The notes beneath the pieces are model-generated. The model worked only from the letters and a program-made list of their open reading frames with translations, was not told where the DNA came from and did no database searches. Position numbers and translations under genes: made by a program. Shown here piece by piece: positions 1 to 8,783 of a stretch of DNA of 64,000 nt (its first letter is position 1; each line of letters begins with the position of its first letter). This DNA is from Pseudalgibacter alginicilyticus (GTDB lineage Bacteria; Bacteroidota; Bacteroidia; Flavobacteriales; Flavobacteriaceae): NCBI RefSeq assembly GCF_001310225.1, contig NZ_CP012898.1, forward strand, positions 3,652,001 through 3,716,000, in the 5' to 3' direction.

Positions 1-22
1 TTGTTTTGTTTTATAGGAATCG

Positions 23-54
23 TTAAAATAGTGAGTACTATTTGCCTAACTTTG
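23..54 (+). promoter_or_regulatory. Probable sigma-ABfr promoter of the hydrolase gene
   Basis: TAACTTTG at 47-54 matches the Bacteroidetes -7 consensus TAnnTTTG and lies 55 bases before the first start codon of the window. The expected -33 position has only a weak TTAA at 23-26. The -7 match is seen; use as a promoter is inferred. Confidence 0.4.
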
Positions 55-109
55 TGCAAAAGTACGAAAAAAAATTATTAAAATAAAGTAAACAAAATGT
101 TAATGCCTT

Positions 110-775
110 ATGATTCAGCAGATAATACATGTTTATTTAATGCCAGGAATGGCTGCGAGTTCTAAAATTTTTGAAAATATAGAATTACCTAGTCATCAAT
201 TCGAAACACATTGCTTAGAATGGATTCCTCCATTTGACAATGAATCTATTAGTAATTATGCATTACGGATGGCTCAAAAAATCAAAGAAATAGATGTTGT
301 ATTAATAGGTGTGTCATTTGGGGGGATTCTGGTGCAAGAAATGAGCAAGCATATTAAAGTGCGTAAGTTAATAATTGTTTCTAGTGTTAAAACAATGCAC
401 GAATTACCTAAGCGGATGAAATTTGCTAAAGCTACTAAGGCATATAAGTTGTTACCAACTCAATTGGTAAATAATATGGATGTACTTGCAAAATATGCTT
501 TTGGAAAAAACGTTATTAAACGTATCGATTTGTATAAGAAATATTTATCAATTAACGATAGTAATTATTTAAGTTGGGCCATAGAAAAAATAGTTTGTTG
601 GAACCAGGATACTGTCATTCCTGATATTATACATATTCAGGGAGAAAACGATCCTGTTTTTCCAACAAAACATATGTCAAATTATATATCAATTTCAAAG
701 GGTACACATATAATGATTATAAACAAATATAAATGGTTTAATGAAAATTTACCACGTATAATTTTAGAAAAATAA
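110..775 (+). CDS. Alpha/beta-hydrolase fold protein
   Basis: A 221-residue cytoplasmic protein with the layout of a small alpha/beta hydrolase. MPGMAASS near residue 11 fits the oxyanion-hole loop. The nucleophile elbow GVSFGG places Ser69 as nucleophile, GENDPVF gives the acid Asp181, and KGTH gives His200. No signal peptide is visible. The substrate cannot be read from the sequence. It precedes the lytic transglycosylase gene by about 30 bases and may be co-transcribed with it. The ATG at 110 leaves no earlier in-frame methionine. The fold call is firm; esterase, lipase or thioesterase activity is unresolved. Confidence 0.75.
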   Translation: MIQQIIHVYLMPGMAASSKIFENIELPSHQFETHCLEWIPPFDNESISNYALRMAQKIKEIDVVLIGVSFGGILVQEMSKHIKVRKLIIVSSVKTMHELPKRMKFAKATKAYKLLPTQLVNNMDVLAKYAFGKNVIKRIDLYKKYLSINDSNYLSWAIEKIVCWNQDTVIPDIIHIQGENDPVFPTKHMSNYISISKGTHIMIINKYKWFNENLPRIILEK

Positions 776-809
776 ATAAAAAAATTACCTTTAAAAAAAA
801 CTATTATTG

Positions 810-1730
810 ATGAAGATTATTGAGAGAATGTTAGCATTTGTGGGGTTATTAAGTTTATCAGCCTTATTTATTTATGCCATACAAGATGCTCCTACGGATG
901 AGAATTTTGAAACAAAACAAATTAATGATTATAATGTCTATGCATTGCCAATACCTAAAGATTTGAATTTTGCTGGAGAACTTGTGCCCATTCATGATGT
1001 TGATATTTTAGAACGTATGGATAGAGAGCTGCTGGTTAATACATATTGGCAATCAAATGGGTTATTGATGTTTAAACGAGCAAAGAAATATTTTCCTATT
1101 ATTGAGCCTATATTGAAAAAACATGGTGTTCCTGACGATTTTAAATATTTAGCAGTAATTGAGAGTGGGTTAACTAATGCGGTATCTCCTGCAGGTGCTC
1201 GTGGTATTTGGCAAATTATGCCAGCAACAGCTAGAGAAAATGGTTTAGAGGTTAATAGCAATGTTGATGAGCGTTATCACTTAGAGAAATCAACAGAGGT
1301 TGCATGTAAATATTTATTAAAATCAAAAGAAGAGTTAGGTACATGGACTTTAGCAGCTGCAGCATATAACGCAGGAAATGCTGGAATTTCAAGAAGATTA
1401 AAGGAGCAAGATGTAAGTGATTATTATGATTTGTTGTTAGGGGAAGAAACAGGACGTTATCTTTTTAGAATTGTTGCTCTCAAAGAAATTTTAAATAATC
1501 CTGACACATATGGTTTTAATTTTAGAGAAAAAGATTTATACACCAATGTGCCAACTTACTCAGTAAAAGTAGATACAGCAGTTACTGATTTTACTAAATT
1601 TGCTCAAACATATGGGATTAACTATAAAATATTAAAACTTCACAACCCTTGGTTGCGTGAGCCCCATTTAAATAATAGATCTAGAAAGCTTTATGAAATT
1701 GAAATTCCTGAAAAAGGGTATTATCAATAA
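810..1730 (+). CDS. Lytic transglycosylase (SLT/MltD-like)
   Basis: This protein cleaves the glycan strand of peptidoglycan in the periplasm. The N-terminal hydrophobic stretch (about residues 7-23) is a signal or anchor. The SLT domain occupies about residues 95-210. The catalytic Glu lies in VIESGLTN (about residue 118), followed by the conserved SPAGARGIWQIMPATA and AAAYNAGN motifs. Residues 240-306 resemble the linker that precedes LysM modules in MltD, but no complete LysM repeat is present, so this is a short member. An in-frame TTG at 807 exists, but the ATG at 810 is the better start (306 aa). Confidence 0.88.
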   Translation: MKIIERMLAFVGLLSLSALFIYAIQDAPTDENFETKQINDYNVYALPIPKDLNFAGELVPIHDVDILERMDRELLVNTYWQSNGLLMFKRAKKYFPIIEPILKKHGVPDDFKYLAVIESGLTNAVSPAGARGIWQIMPATARENGLEVNSNVDERYHLEKSTEVACKYLLKSKEELGTWTLAAAAYNAGNAGISRRLKEQDVSDYYDLLLGEETGRYLFRIVALKEILNNPDTYGFNFREKDLYTNVPTYSVKVDTAVTDFTKFAQTYGINYKILKLHNPWLREPHLNNRSRKLYEIEIPEKGYYQ

Positions 1731-1754
1731 TAAAAAAGTGATTTGACTGTTTGT

Positions 1755-2885
1755 TTAGTTCTTTCTCTTTTTTTTCTTTTTAAGCTTATTAAGCCAAATA
1801 ATAGTACCAGTAATAGGTAAACTTGTAGCTATTAAACAAGTTAAGAAATATATGATTTTAGAAAACATTCCATAAATTTCACCAGTATGTAAAGGTTTGA
1901 TTAAGGATGCTATTTTTACATTTAAAGGTTTATCTGAAAACCATTCTACGGCCAATACCTTTCCAGATAAATCCATGTAAAGATTGTCTGATGTAACAGG
2001 TGACCAATTTGCTTCGTTAGATTTTTTAAAAGCATAATAGTTGTTTTTCTTGCTTGGAAAAGAAACAGAAAGGTCTCCATTGTAATTTAAAGTTTCATTT
2101 GCTATGGCTATAGCTTTATCTATAGAAATAATATCATTATCATTCACCTTTTTTACTTCAAATTCAGGTGATGTTCTGTTGAAAATTTTTGCTCCTATTA
2201 AGTTTCCTAAGCCAACCTTATAACCTTCAAAAGACCAGCATAAGCCTGTAATACCCATAATAACAATAAAAATACAAGCATAAAAGCCTAAAGTATTATG
2301 TAAATCATGGTTAATGCGTTTCCAGTTAGCATTTGTTTTAATTTTCAATCCATTTTTCATGTTTTTCCACTTTATTTTTTTAGGAAACCATAAAACAATT
2401 CCTGAAATTGAAAGTAATAAAAATATGATGGTAGCAATGCCAACAATGGGTCTTCCAACCGCTGTATCTAAAAGAAGCCATCTGTGTAGTCTAAACATAC
2501 TTTGCATAAAAGTGTCTGCACCGGTTTTTTCAATTTTATGAATACTAGACGTGTATGGGTTGACTAAGACTTTTGATCCACGTCTTTCACTTAAATCTTT
2601 TTTTACTGAAAATTCATATGCTGCGTTGGATTCTGAGGGAATGGTTACTCCGGTTACAAATCCATTGCCCGATGCTTTTAATGTTTCAGATAAATTTTCA
2701 ATACTGGCTTTTTGTGAAGTGGCTTCTATAACTACTGATTCAGCAAAAAAATCTTTTATTTCATGTTCAAAAGCTAAAAATGTACCGCTAAGGCATACTA
2801 AAAAAAGAATGATTCCACTACCTAATCCTAACCATAAATGGATGTCATTTATTAATTTTCGTATGGTGTATTTTTCTTTTTTCAT
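1755..2885 (-). CDS. PepSY-associated transmembrane protein
   Basis: A 376-residue inner-membrane protein of the PepSY_TM family (iron-regulated membrane protein type). It has four obvious membrane helices: about residues 15-38, 145-168, 200-220 and 345-368. The N-terminal motif IHLWLGLGSG carries a His in the first helix, and HRWLL and HDLH supply further His residues of the kind that bind haem in this family. Two periplasmic PepSY-like segments lie between helices. Relatives often sit beside TonB receptors and work in siderophore or ferric reduction, but no such partner is adjacent here. It converges on the transglycosylase gene. Confidence 0.82.
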   Translation of the reverse strand: MKKEKYTIRKLINDIHLWLGLGSGIILFLVCLSGTFLAFEHEIKDFFAESVVIEATSQKASIENLSETLKASGNGFVTGVTIPSESNAAYEFSVKKDLSERRGSKVLVNPYTSSIHKIEKTGADTFMQSMFRLHRWLLLDTAVGRPIVGIATIIFLLLSISGIVLWFPKKIKWKNMKNGLKIKTNANWKRINHDLHNTLGFYACIFIVIMGITGLCWSFEGYKVGLGNLIGAKIFNRTSPEFEVKKVNDNDIISIDKAIAIANETLNYNGDLSVSFPSKKNNYYAFKKSNEANWSPVTSDNLYMDLSGKVLAVEWFSDKPLNVKIASLIKPLHTGEIYGMFSKIIYFLTCLIATSLPITGTIIWLNKLKKKKKRKN

Positions 2886-3034
2886 TGGTTAGCTTTTATA
2901 ATTGTCACAAATATACTATCGAAAATTAAAAATACAAATTTTATTTAGACCAGTTATAAATAATAATGTGATTTATTTTAATTATAATAATTAATGAAAT
3001 AAAAATATTTAGCGTTGCTGAAAAAGTGCTTTTT

Positions 3035-3610
3035 TTAGCCTCTACGTTTTTGAGCTCTCACTGAAGCACCTGCACCATAATGTTGGTTCGGGCCAATAGC
3101 ACGCTTCATATTGTCTTTCATCATTTTAATTTGTTCTGTAAGCATTCCTTGTTTATCTAATTTTTGAGCTTCAGACAATAATTTTTGAGCTTCTTGCTTT
3201 CTGCGTTTAGAAAAAGCAATACCTGATAAATTTAATTTGGCCATTGCTAAATCATGATCCATGGAGAGGCCTAAAGTAATTGCTTTTTTAAAATATTTTT
3301 CAGCTTCGTTTACATTTGTTTGAGAAACCATTAAGCCATGTAAATAATTATAATATCCTTGTTGTTTTTTTACTAAAGCAGACTCTGGGTTTTTAATTTT
3401 ATCAAGCCACTTTTTAGCGCCTTCAAAATCCTGTTTTCTTAATCTTAAAAATGCCAATAATATGAATTCATTTTTAAAATATAGAAATATAAAAATGAGT
3501 GATAATAGAATAAGCATAATGCCATTTCCTATGTAACCCTCGGTAAATAAGTAAACAGCATATGCAATAATGCCTGCAGCTATAATAAGTTTTATAATCT
3601 TGTTGTACAT
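3035..3610 (-). CDS. Membrane-anchored TPR-like protein
   Basis: A 191-residue protein with two closely spaced membrane helices (about residues 5-22 and 27-45). A cytoplasmic or periplasmic helical region follows, whose spacing (NEAEKYFKKAITLGL, then AMAKLNLSGIAFSKRRKQEAQKLLSEA) reads as one to two TPR repeats. The tail is basic and Gly-rich (GAGASVRAQKRRG). No catalytic motif is visible. The function is unknown; TPR units usually mediate protein contacts. It is transcribed divergently from rpmH. Confidence 0.65.
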   Translation of the reverse strand: MYNKIIKLIIAAGIIAYAVYLFTEGYIGNGIMLILLSLIFIFLYFKNEFILLAFLRLRKQDFEGAKKWLDKIKNPESALVKKQQGYYNYLHGLMVSQTNVNEAEKYFKKAITLGLSMDHDLAMAKLNLSGIAFSKRRKQEAQKLLSEAQKLDKQGMLTEQIKMMKDNMKRAIGPNQHYGAGASVRAQKRRG

Positions 3611-3821
3611 GGTGTTATAATTTGTAAAAAGTCTTTAATCTAAATTGAAATTTTGATTAAAATTAACCTTATTTTTTTTTAATGAATGCAAAGAAACTAA
3701 ATTTTATGGAATGAATTACATACATATTTGACAAAAATAACACGATAAACCCAAATAAATAGTAGTGTTAAGGGCTATTTTAAAAATATAAAAATAATTG
3801 ATGATTTTTTTTAAAAAATGG

Positions 3822-3852
3822 TTTGCAAACTAATAAAGGCTTTGTATATTTG
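3822..3852 (+). promoter_or_regulatory. Promoter of rpmH
   Basis: TTTG at 3822-3825, a 19-base spacer, then TATATTTG at 3845-3852 give a full match to the Bacteroidetes housekeeping promoter (TTTG-N19-TAnnTTTG). Transcription would begin near 3859 and give a leader of about 60 bases before the rpmH start. The rest of the gap 3611-3821 is AT-rich and shows no coding signal. Confidence 0.72.
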
Positions 3853-3918
3853 CCCTCGGTTTTAAAGAAAGCCATTTTACAAGAAAATTACAATTTCAGA
3901 TTTTAAAGATATAAGATA

Positions 3919-4080
3919 ATGAGTAAAAGAACATTTCAGCCTTCTAAAAGAAAGAGAAGAAACAAACACGGTTTCAGAGAAAGAATGGCATCTGCTAATG
4001 GCAGAAAGGTATTAGCACGTAGAAGAGCTAAAGGAAGAAAAAAATTATCTGTGTCATCTGAAACAAGACATAAAAAATAA
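3919..4080 (+). CDS. rpmH: 50S ribosomal protein L34
   Basis: A 53-residue, strongly basic protein beginning [13 protein letters not shown] and containing [25 protein letters not shown], recognised directly as L34. The usual length is 44-53 residues; the extra C-terminal [10 protein letters not shown] is common in Bacteroidetes. It is preceded by a consensus promoter and followed by a hairpin terminator, so it is a single-gene unit. The usual L34 neighbours rnpA and dnaA are absent here; yidD, often found with them, is near 54.4 kb. Confidence 0.95.
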   Translation: MSKRTFQPSKRKRRNKHGFRERMASANGRKVLARRRAKGRKKLSVSSETRHKK

Positions 4081-4103
4081 TGATTAACAATTGTTGATAA
4101 TAT

Positions 4104-4137
4104 AAAGGTGTTACTTAAGTGTAACGCCTTTTTTTAT
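4104..4137 (+). terminator. Rho-independent terminator after rpmH
   Basis: AAGGTGTTAC pairs with GTAACGCCTT around a six-base loop and is followed by a run of T. It separates rpmH from carB. Confidence 0.8.
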
Positions 4138-4192
4138 ATCTAATGATTGCTATTTTTGTAAAAAATTGAAATACAACATATAACTAGTAAAA

Positions 4193-7045
4193 ATGCCGAA
4201 AAATCCAAAGCTTAAATCGATACTAATTATTGGCTCAGGTCCTATTGTAATTGGACAAGCATGTGAATTTGATTATTCAGGAACCCAAGCGCTACGCTCA
4301 CTTAGAGAAGATGGAATTGAAACAGTGCTTATAAATTCAAATCCTGCAACTATCATGACGGATCCTGCCATGGCTGATCATGTGTACTTGCTTCCTTTAA
4401 CTACTAAGTCGATTATACAAATACTAAAAGAGCATCCGCAGATTGATGCTGTATTACCTACTATGGGTGGGCAAACAGCTTTGAATTTATGTATTGAAGC
4501 AGATGAAAAAGGAATTTGGAAAGATTTTGATGTTGAGATAATTGGTGTAGATATTGATGCTATAAACATTACTGAAGATAGAGAACAGTTTAGAGAGTTA
4601 ATGCTTAAAATTGGCATTCCTATGGCTCCTCAAGCTACGGCAACCTCATATTTAAAAGGAAAAGAAATTGCTCAAGAGTTTGGTTTTCCTTTAATTATTA
4701 GAGCGTCATTTACTTTAGGAGGAGCAGGGGCATCCTTTGTTTATAAAGAAGAAGATTTTGATGAATTATTAACACGTGGATTAGAAATTTCTCCAATTCA
4801 TGAAGTAATGATTGATAAAGCTCTAATAGGCTGGAAGGAATATGAATTAGAATTACTTCGTGATTCTAATGACAATGTTGTTATTATTTGTTCTATTGAA
4901 AATATGGATCCAATTGGAATTCATACAGGAGATTCTATAACCGTAGCTCCAGCAATGACTTTAAGTGACAAAACGTATCAAAAAATGCGTGATATGGCCA
5001 TCCATATGATGCGTAGTATTGGTGATTTTGCAGGAGGATGTAATGTTCAATTTGCTGTTTCTCCAGATGAAAAAGAAGAAATTATAGCTATTGAAATTAA
5101 TCCACGTGTGTCTCGTTCATCAGCTTTAGCGAGTAAAGCCACTGGGTATCCTATAGCAAAAATAGCAGCTAAATTGGCTTTGGGATATCATTTAGATGAA
5201 TTAAATAATCAAATTACAAAATCTACTTCTGCGTTATTTGAACCTACTTTAGATTATGTTATTGTAAAGATACCGCGCTGGAATTTTGATAAATTTGAAG
5301 GGTCTGATAGAACTTTAGGACTTCAAATGAAATCTGTTGGAGAGGTTATGGGTATTGGACGTTCTTTTCAAGAGGCACTTCATAAAGCCACACAATCGCT
5401 TGAAATAAAACGAAATGGATTAGGTGCTGATGGAAAAGAAAATAAAAATTATGAGCAGATTATAGAAAAACTCACCTATGCGTCATGGGATAGAGTTTTT
5501 ATTATTTATGACGCTATTAAAATGGGAATTCCGTTGAGTAGAATTCATGAAATCACAAAAATTGATATGTGGTTTTTAAAACAATATGAAGAATTGTACT
5601 TCATAGAAAATGAGATATCTACTTATAAAATTGAAAATATTCAAAAAGAATTATTACTTGAGGCCAAGCAAAAAGGATATGGAGATAGGCAAATAGCTCA
5701 TATGTTAGGTTGTTTGGAAAGTCAAGTTTATAATAAACGAGAAGAACTTGGTATTAACCGTGTTTATAAGTTAGTTGATACGTGTGCGGCAGAATTTGAA
5801 GCCAAAACACCTTATTACTATTCTACTTTTGAAAGCGATATGGAAACAGCTGATGGGAAACGTTATGCTGATAATGAAAGTATTGTAACTGAAAAGAAAA
5901 AAGTTATTGTTTTAGGTTCTGGGCCAAACCGAATTGGTCAAGGAATTGAGTTTGATTATTGTTGTGTCCACGGTGTTTTAGCTGCAGCTGAATGTGGTTA
6001 CGAAACCATCATGATTAACTGTAATCCTGAAACCGTTTCAACAGATTTTGATACTGCTGATAAATTATATTTTGAACCTGTTTTTTGGGAACATATTTAT
6101 GATATTATTAAGCACGAAAAACCTGAAGGTGTTATAGTACAATTGGGTGGGCAAACAGCCTTAAAGCTTGCTGAAAAATTAACTAAATACGGTATTAAAA
6201 TTATTGGAACGAGTTATGAATCTCTTGATTTAGCTGAAGATAGGGGACATTTTTCAAACTTATTAAAAGAAAACAATATTCCTTATCCGCAGTTTGATAT
6301 AGCAACAACTGCAGACGAAGCTTCTGCCATTGCAGATGTATTAGATTTTCCAATATTAGTACGTCCATCATACGTGCTTGGAGGTCAAGGAATGAAAATT
6401 GTTATTAATAAAGAAGAACTTGAAAAGCATGTGGTTGATTTGCTAAGTCAAATGCCAGGAAATCAATTACTTTTAGATCATTATTTAGAAGGTGCTATTG
6501 AGGCAGAGGCAGATGCTATTTGTGATGGAGAGGATGTATATATTATAGGAATCATGGAACATATAGAGCCATGTGGTATACATTCAGGTGATAGTAATTC
6601 TATGCTACCTCCATTTAACTTAGGTGATTTGGTAATGCAACAAATTAAAGATCATACTAAAAACATTGCTTTAGCACTTAATACAGTTGGTTTAATAAAT
6701 ATTCAGTTTGCTGTAAAAGATGATATAGTTTATATCATTGAAGCCAACCCAAGGGCATCAAGAACAGTTCCATTTATAGCAAAAGCTTATGGAGAGCCTT
6801 ATGTGAATTATGCAACGAAAGTTATGCTGGGTGAAAAGAAAATAAAAGACTTTAATTTTAATCCGCAATTAAAAGGGTATGCTATTAAACAACCAGTATT
6901 TTCATTTAACAAATTTCACAATGTGAATAAGAAATTAGGACCAGAAATGAAGAGTACTGGTGAAAGTATTTTATTTATAGATAGTTTAAAAGACGATGAA
7001 TTTTATAACTTATATTCCAGAAGAAAAATGTATTTAAGTAAATAA
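4193..7045 (+). CDS. carB: Carbamoyl-phosphate synthase large subunit lacking the C-terminal regulatory domain
   Basis: Makes carbamoyl phosphate for pyrimidine and arginine synthesis from bicarbonate, ATP and ammonia supplied by CarA. It shows the duplicated architecture: ATP-grasp half 1 (about residues 1-395, with GSGPIVIGQACEFDYSG and EINPRVSRSSALASKATGYP), a helical middle (about 395-540), and half 2 (about 560-935, with GSGPNRIGQGIEFDY and EANPRASRTVPF). The protein ends at residue 950 just after LGPEMKSTGES. The E. coli enzyme continues about 120 residues into an MGS-like domain that senses UMP and ornithine; that domain is missing. carA is not adjacent. Confidence 0.95.
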   Translation: MPKNPKLKSILIIGSGPIVIGQACEFDYSGTQALRSLREDGIETVLINSNPATIMTDPAMADHVYLLPLTTKSIIQILKEHPQIDAVLPTMGGQTALNLCIEADEKGIWKDFDVEIIGVDIDAINITEDREQFRELMLKIGIPMAPQATATSYLKGKEIAQEFGFPLIIRASFTLGGAGASFVYKEEDFDELLTRGLEISPIHEVMIDKALIGWKEYELELLRDSNDNVVIICSIENMDPIGIHTGDSITVAPAMTLSDKTYQKMRDMAIHMMRSIGDFAGGCNVQFAVSPDEKEEIIAIEINPRVSRSSALASKATGYPIAKIAAKLALGYHLDELNNQITKSTSALFEPTLDYVIVKIPRWNFDKFEGSDRTLGLQMKSVGEVMGIGRSFQEALHKATQSLEIKRNGLGADGKENKNYEQIIEKLTYASWDRVFIIYDAIKMGIPLSRIHEITKIDMWFLKQYEELYFIENEISTYKIENIQKELLLEAKQKGYGDRQIAHMLGCLESQVYNKREELGINRVYKLVDTCAAEFEAKTPYYYSTFESDMETADGKRYADNESIVTEKKKVIVLGSGPNRIGQGIEFDYCCVHGVLAAAECGYETIMINCNPETVSTDFDTADKLYFEPVFWEHIYDIIKHEKPEGVIVQLGGQTALKLAEKLTKYGIKIIGTSYESLDLAEDRGHFSNLLKENNIPYPQFDIATTADEASAIADVLDFPILVRPSYVLGGQGMKIVINKEELEKHVVDLLSQMPGNQLLLDHYLEGAIEAEADAICDGEDVYIIGIMEHIEPCGIHSGDSNSMLPPFNLGDLVMQQIKDHTKNIALALNTVGLINIQFAVKDDIVYIIEANPRASRTVPFIAKAYGEPYVNYATKVMLGEKKIKDFNFNPQLKGYAIKQPVFSFNKFHNVNKKLGPEMKSTGESILFIDSLKDDEFYNLYSRRKMYLSK

Positions 7046-7069
7046 TATTATTTTGTCATCTAAATAAAA

Positions 7070-7106
7070 AATGCCCCAAAAAGTTAAACACTTTTGGGGC
7101 ATTTTT
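7070..7106. terminator. Bidirectional terminator between carB and thioesterase
   Basis: TGCCCCAAAA and TTTTGGGGCA form a strong stem around a short AT loop, with A-rich sequence on the left and T-rich sequence on the right. It can therefore serve both converging genes. Confidence 0.85.
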
Positions 7107-7121
7107 ATTGAGCACTCTTTT

Positions 7122-7670
7122 TTATTTAAGTTCAAGTTTTACATTATGAAGTTTTAAACCTTCTAGGTGGTTATCCATTTTAAATTCCGATTGTTTGAAC
7201 TGGCTTGTACGATTTTTAGCTTGTTCTTGTCTAGCAATACTTCTTGCAAATCTACGCACCCCTTGTTCTGTTTCTATAATTATACCCGGAACACTTACGT
7301 TTTTTCCATTTTCATCCTTGGCTACCATAGTAAAATATGAAGAGTTACAATGTTTTTTCTTTCCTGTTTGAATATTTTCTGATTCTACACGTACACCAAC
7401 AACCATAGAGGTATTACCTGTATAATTTATAGATGCTTTAAGTGTAACAAGTTCTCCTACTTCTATAGGATTTAAAAAATCAACTTTATTGACCGAAGCT
7501 GTTACGCAATAATTTCTTGAATGTTTTGATGCACAGGCAAATGCAATTTGATCCATAAGGCTCAAAATAAAACCACCATGAATTTTACCACTAAAATTTG
7601 AATTTGATGGCAACATTAATTGCGTTATTGTAACTTGAGATTCTTTGATTGTTTTAAAAGCTCTTTCCAT
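7122..7670 (-). CDS. Acyl-CoA thioesterase (hotdog fold)
   Basis: A 182-residue hotdog-fold protein of the YciA/BACH type, predicted to hydrolyse acyl-CoA in the cytoplasm. Near residues 20-45 it has NSNFSGKIHGGFILSLMDQ, the conserved loop and helix carrying the catalytic Asp. Residues 60-75 (VNKVDFLNPIEVGELVTLKA) form the central strands. The tail beyond about residue 130 is longer than in YciA and may be a linker. It is first in a run of minus-strand genes; the next gene upstream (7676-8044) ends 5 bases before it. Chain-length preference cannot be inferred. Confidence 0.82.
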   Translation of the reverse strand: MERAFKTIKESQVTITQLMLPSNSNFSGKIHGGFILSLMDQIAFACASKHSRNYCVTASVNKVDFLNPIEVGELVTLKASINYTGNTSMVVGVRVESENIQTGKKKHCNSSYFTMVAKDENGKNVSVPGIIIETEQGVRRFARSIARQEQAKNRTSQFKQSEFKMDNHLEGLKLHNVKLELK

Positions 7671-7675
7671 ATTGA

Positions 7676-8044
7676 CTATCTGTTTTTACTAAAATTAGTA
7701 TTGGTTTCTTCTTCAACTTCCGTAATGAAATATTTGGTATCTCCTAACCAAAAAAAAGTTTTATAACGTTCAAAATACTTTAGTTTCACATATCTACCTT
7801 GTAAATCCATTAAATCTTGAATGACTTGTTTTTCGCTATCCTCAACAGAAAATTCAAATTGAAGTGATTCTGAAACGCCTTGACTTATTTGGCCTTCCCA
7901 AGTTTTTATTAAGGTGCCTTTACGACTAAATTTTACAAGTTCACCAGCTCTTACACCTTCACTATAATGTGCATAGTATAAAAAGCTAAATATGGCAGCA
8001 GATATAATAAAGAGAACAAGAATAAATTTAAGTAAGAATTTCAT
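7676..8044 (-). CDS. Small membrane-anchored protein of unknown function
   Basis: A 122-residue protein with one N-terminal membrane helix (about residues 5-23) and a soluble domain rich in beta strands (VKFSRKGTLIKTWEGQIS, LQGRYVKLKYFERYKTFFW, TKYFITEVEEE). Charged and hydrophobic residues alternate as in a small beta barrel. No catalytic motif is visible and I do not recognise a named family. It lies 5 bases upstream of the thioesterase gene and 28 bases downstream of the DUF3307 gene, so co-transcription is likely. Confidence 0.6.
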   Translation of the reverse strand: MKFLLKFILVLFIISAAIFSFLYYAHYSEGVRAGELVKFSRKGTLIKTWEGQISQGVSESLQFEFSVEDSEKQVIQDLMDLQGRYVKLKYFERYKTFFWLGDTKYFITEVEEETNTNFSKNR

Positions 8045-8072
8045 ATTTTATATAGTTAGTGTGTTTTTCTTT

Positions 8073-8783
8073 TTAAGAATAGACCATAAAATTATATAGT
8101 ATTCCAGTGATAATTGCAATTCCAAAGCTAATTAAAGTGCCAATTAAAATGTACTCAGTTAACTGTCTATCTTTTGACTCTTTTAAATCGCCAAACCTAA
8201 ATACCGATTTTGCTGTAATTAAAAAACCTACAGCTTCCCAGTGGTTAGAAATTATAAATATAAACACTAAAACACGTTCTAAAATACCAATATATTTTCC
8301 TGCGTCGCTAAGTGATTTGTTGTTTTTAGTAAGTTCTGAAATATTCCACTTTGAAAAGATAGTTTTTAAAATTATTGATACAGGAATTGTTAAAAACAAT
8401 AAGCAGGTAATAAGGGTTAAAACATCTTCTGTGAATATGTTAGTTAGGTTGAAATTGTTTTCTGAAAATAAAAAGTAACACACAAAAATTATTAATACAT
8501 GAAGTAATTGATCTATAAAGAATAAGGTGCGTTTTGTTTTTTTATTTTGAATTAAAAGTTTACCTGAATCTATTATTAAGTGCGATACACCAATAATAGC
8601 TATTACAGGCCATAGTTTTAAATCACAAAGCAACAATGAGGTAATTAAAATATGGACGGCTATATGAAGATATAATTTTTTTGATTTTAATTTTTTCTTT
8701 TCCTTTTCTTTAACCCATTTTTGGGGTTGTAAAAAGAAATCGCCTATAATATGTGCCAGAAAAAGTTTTATTAGTAGAATCAT
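8073..8783 (-). CDS. DUF3307 family membrane protein
   Basis: A 236-residue protein with about six membrane helices. It begins with the DUF3307 signature HIIGDFFLQPQKW (residues 11-23), followed by a lysine cluster and LYLHIAVHILITS. A second conserved segment, GVSHLIIDSGKLLIQ, carries His and Asp. The start overlaps the stop of the SatD-like gene by four bases (ATGA), so the two are translationally coupled. SatD and DUF3307 proteins often form such pairs. The biochemical role is unknown. Confidence 0.78.
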   Translation of the reverse strand: MILLIKLFLAHIIGDFFLQPQKWVKEKEKKKLKSKKLYLHIAVHILITSLLLCDLKLWPVIAIIGVSHLIIDSGKLLIQNKKTKRTLFFIDQLLHVLIIFVCYFLFSENNFNLTNIFTEDVLTLITCLLFLTIPVSIILKTIFSKWNISELTKNNKSLSDAGKYIGILERVLVFIFIISNHWEAVGFLITAKSVFRFGDLKESKDRQLTEYILIGTLISFGIAIITGILYNFMVYS

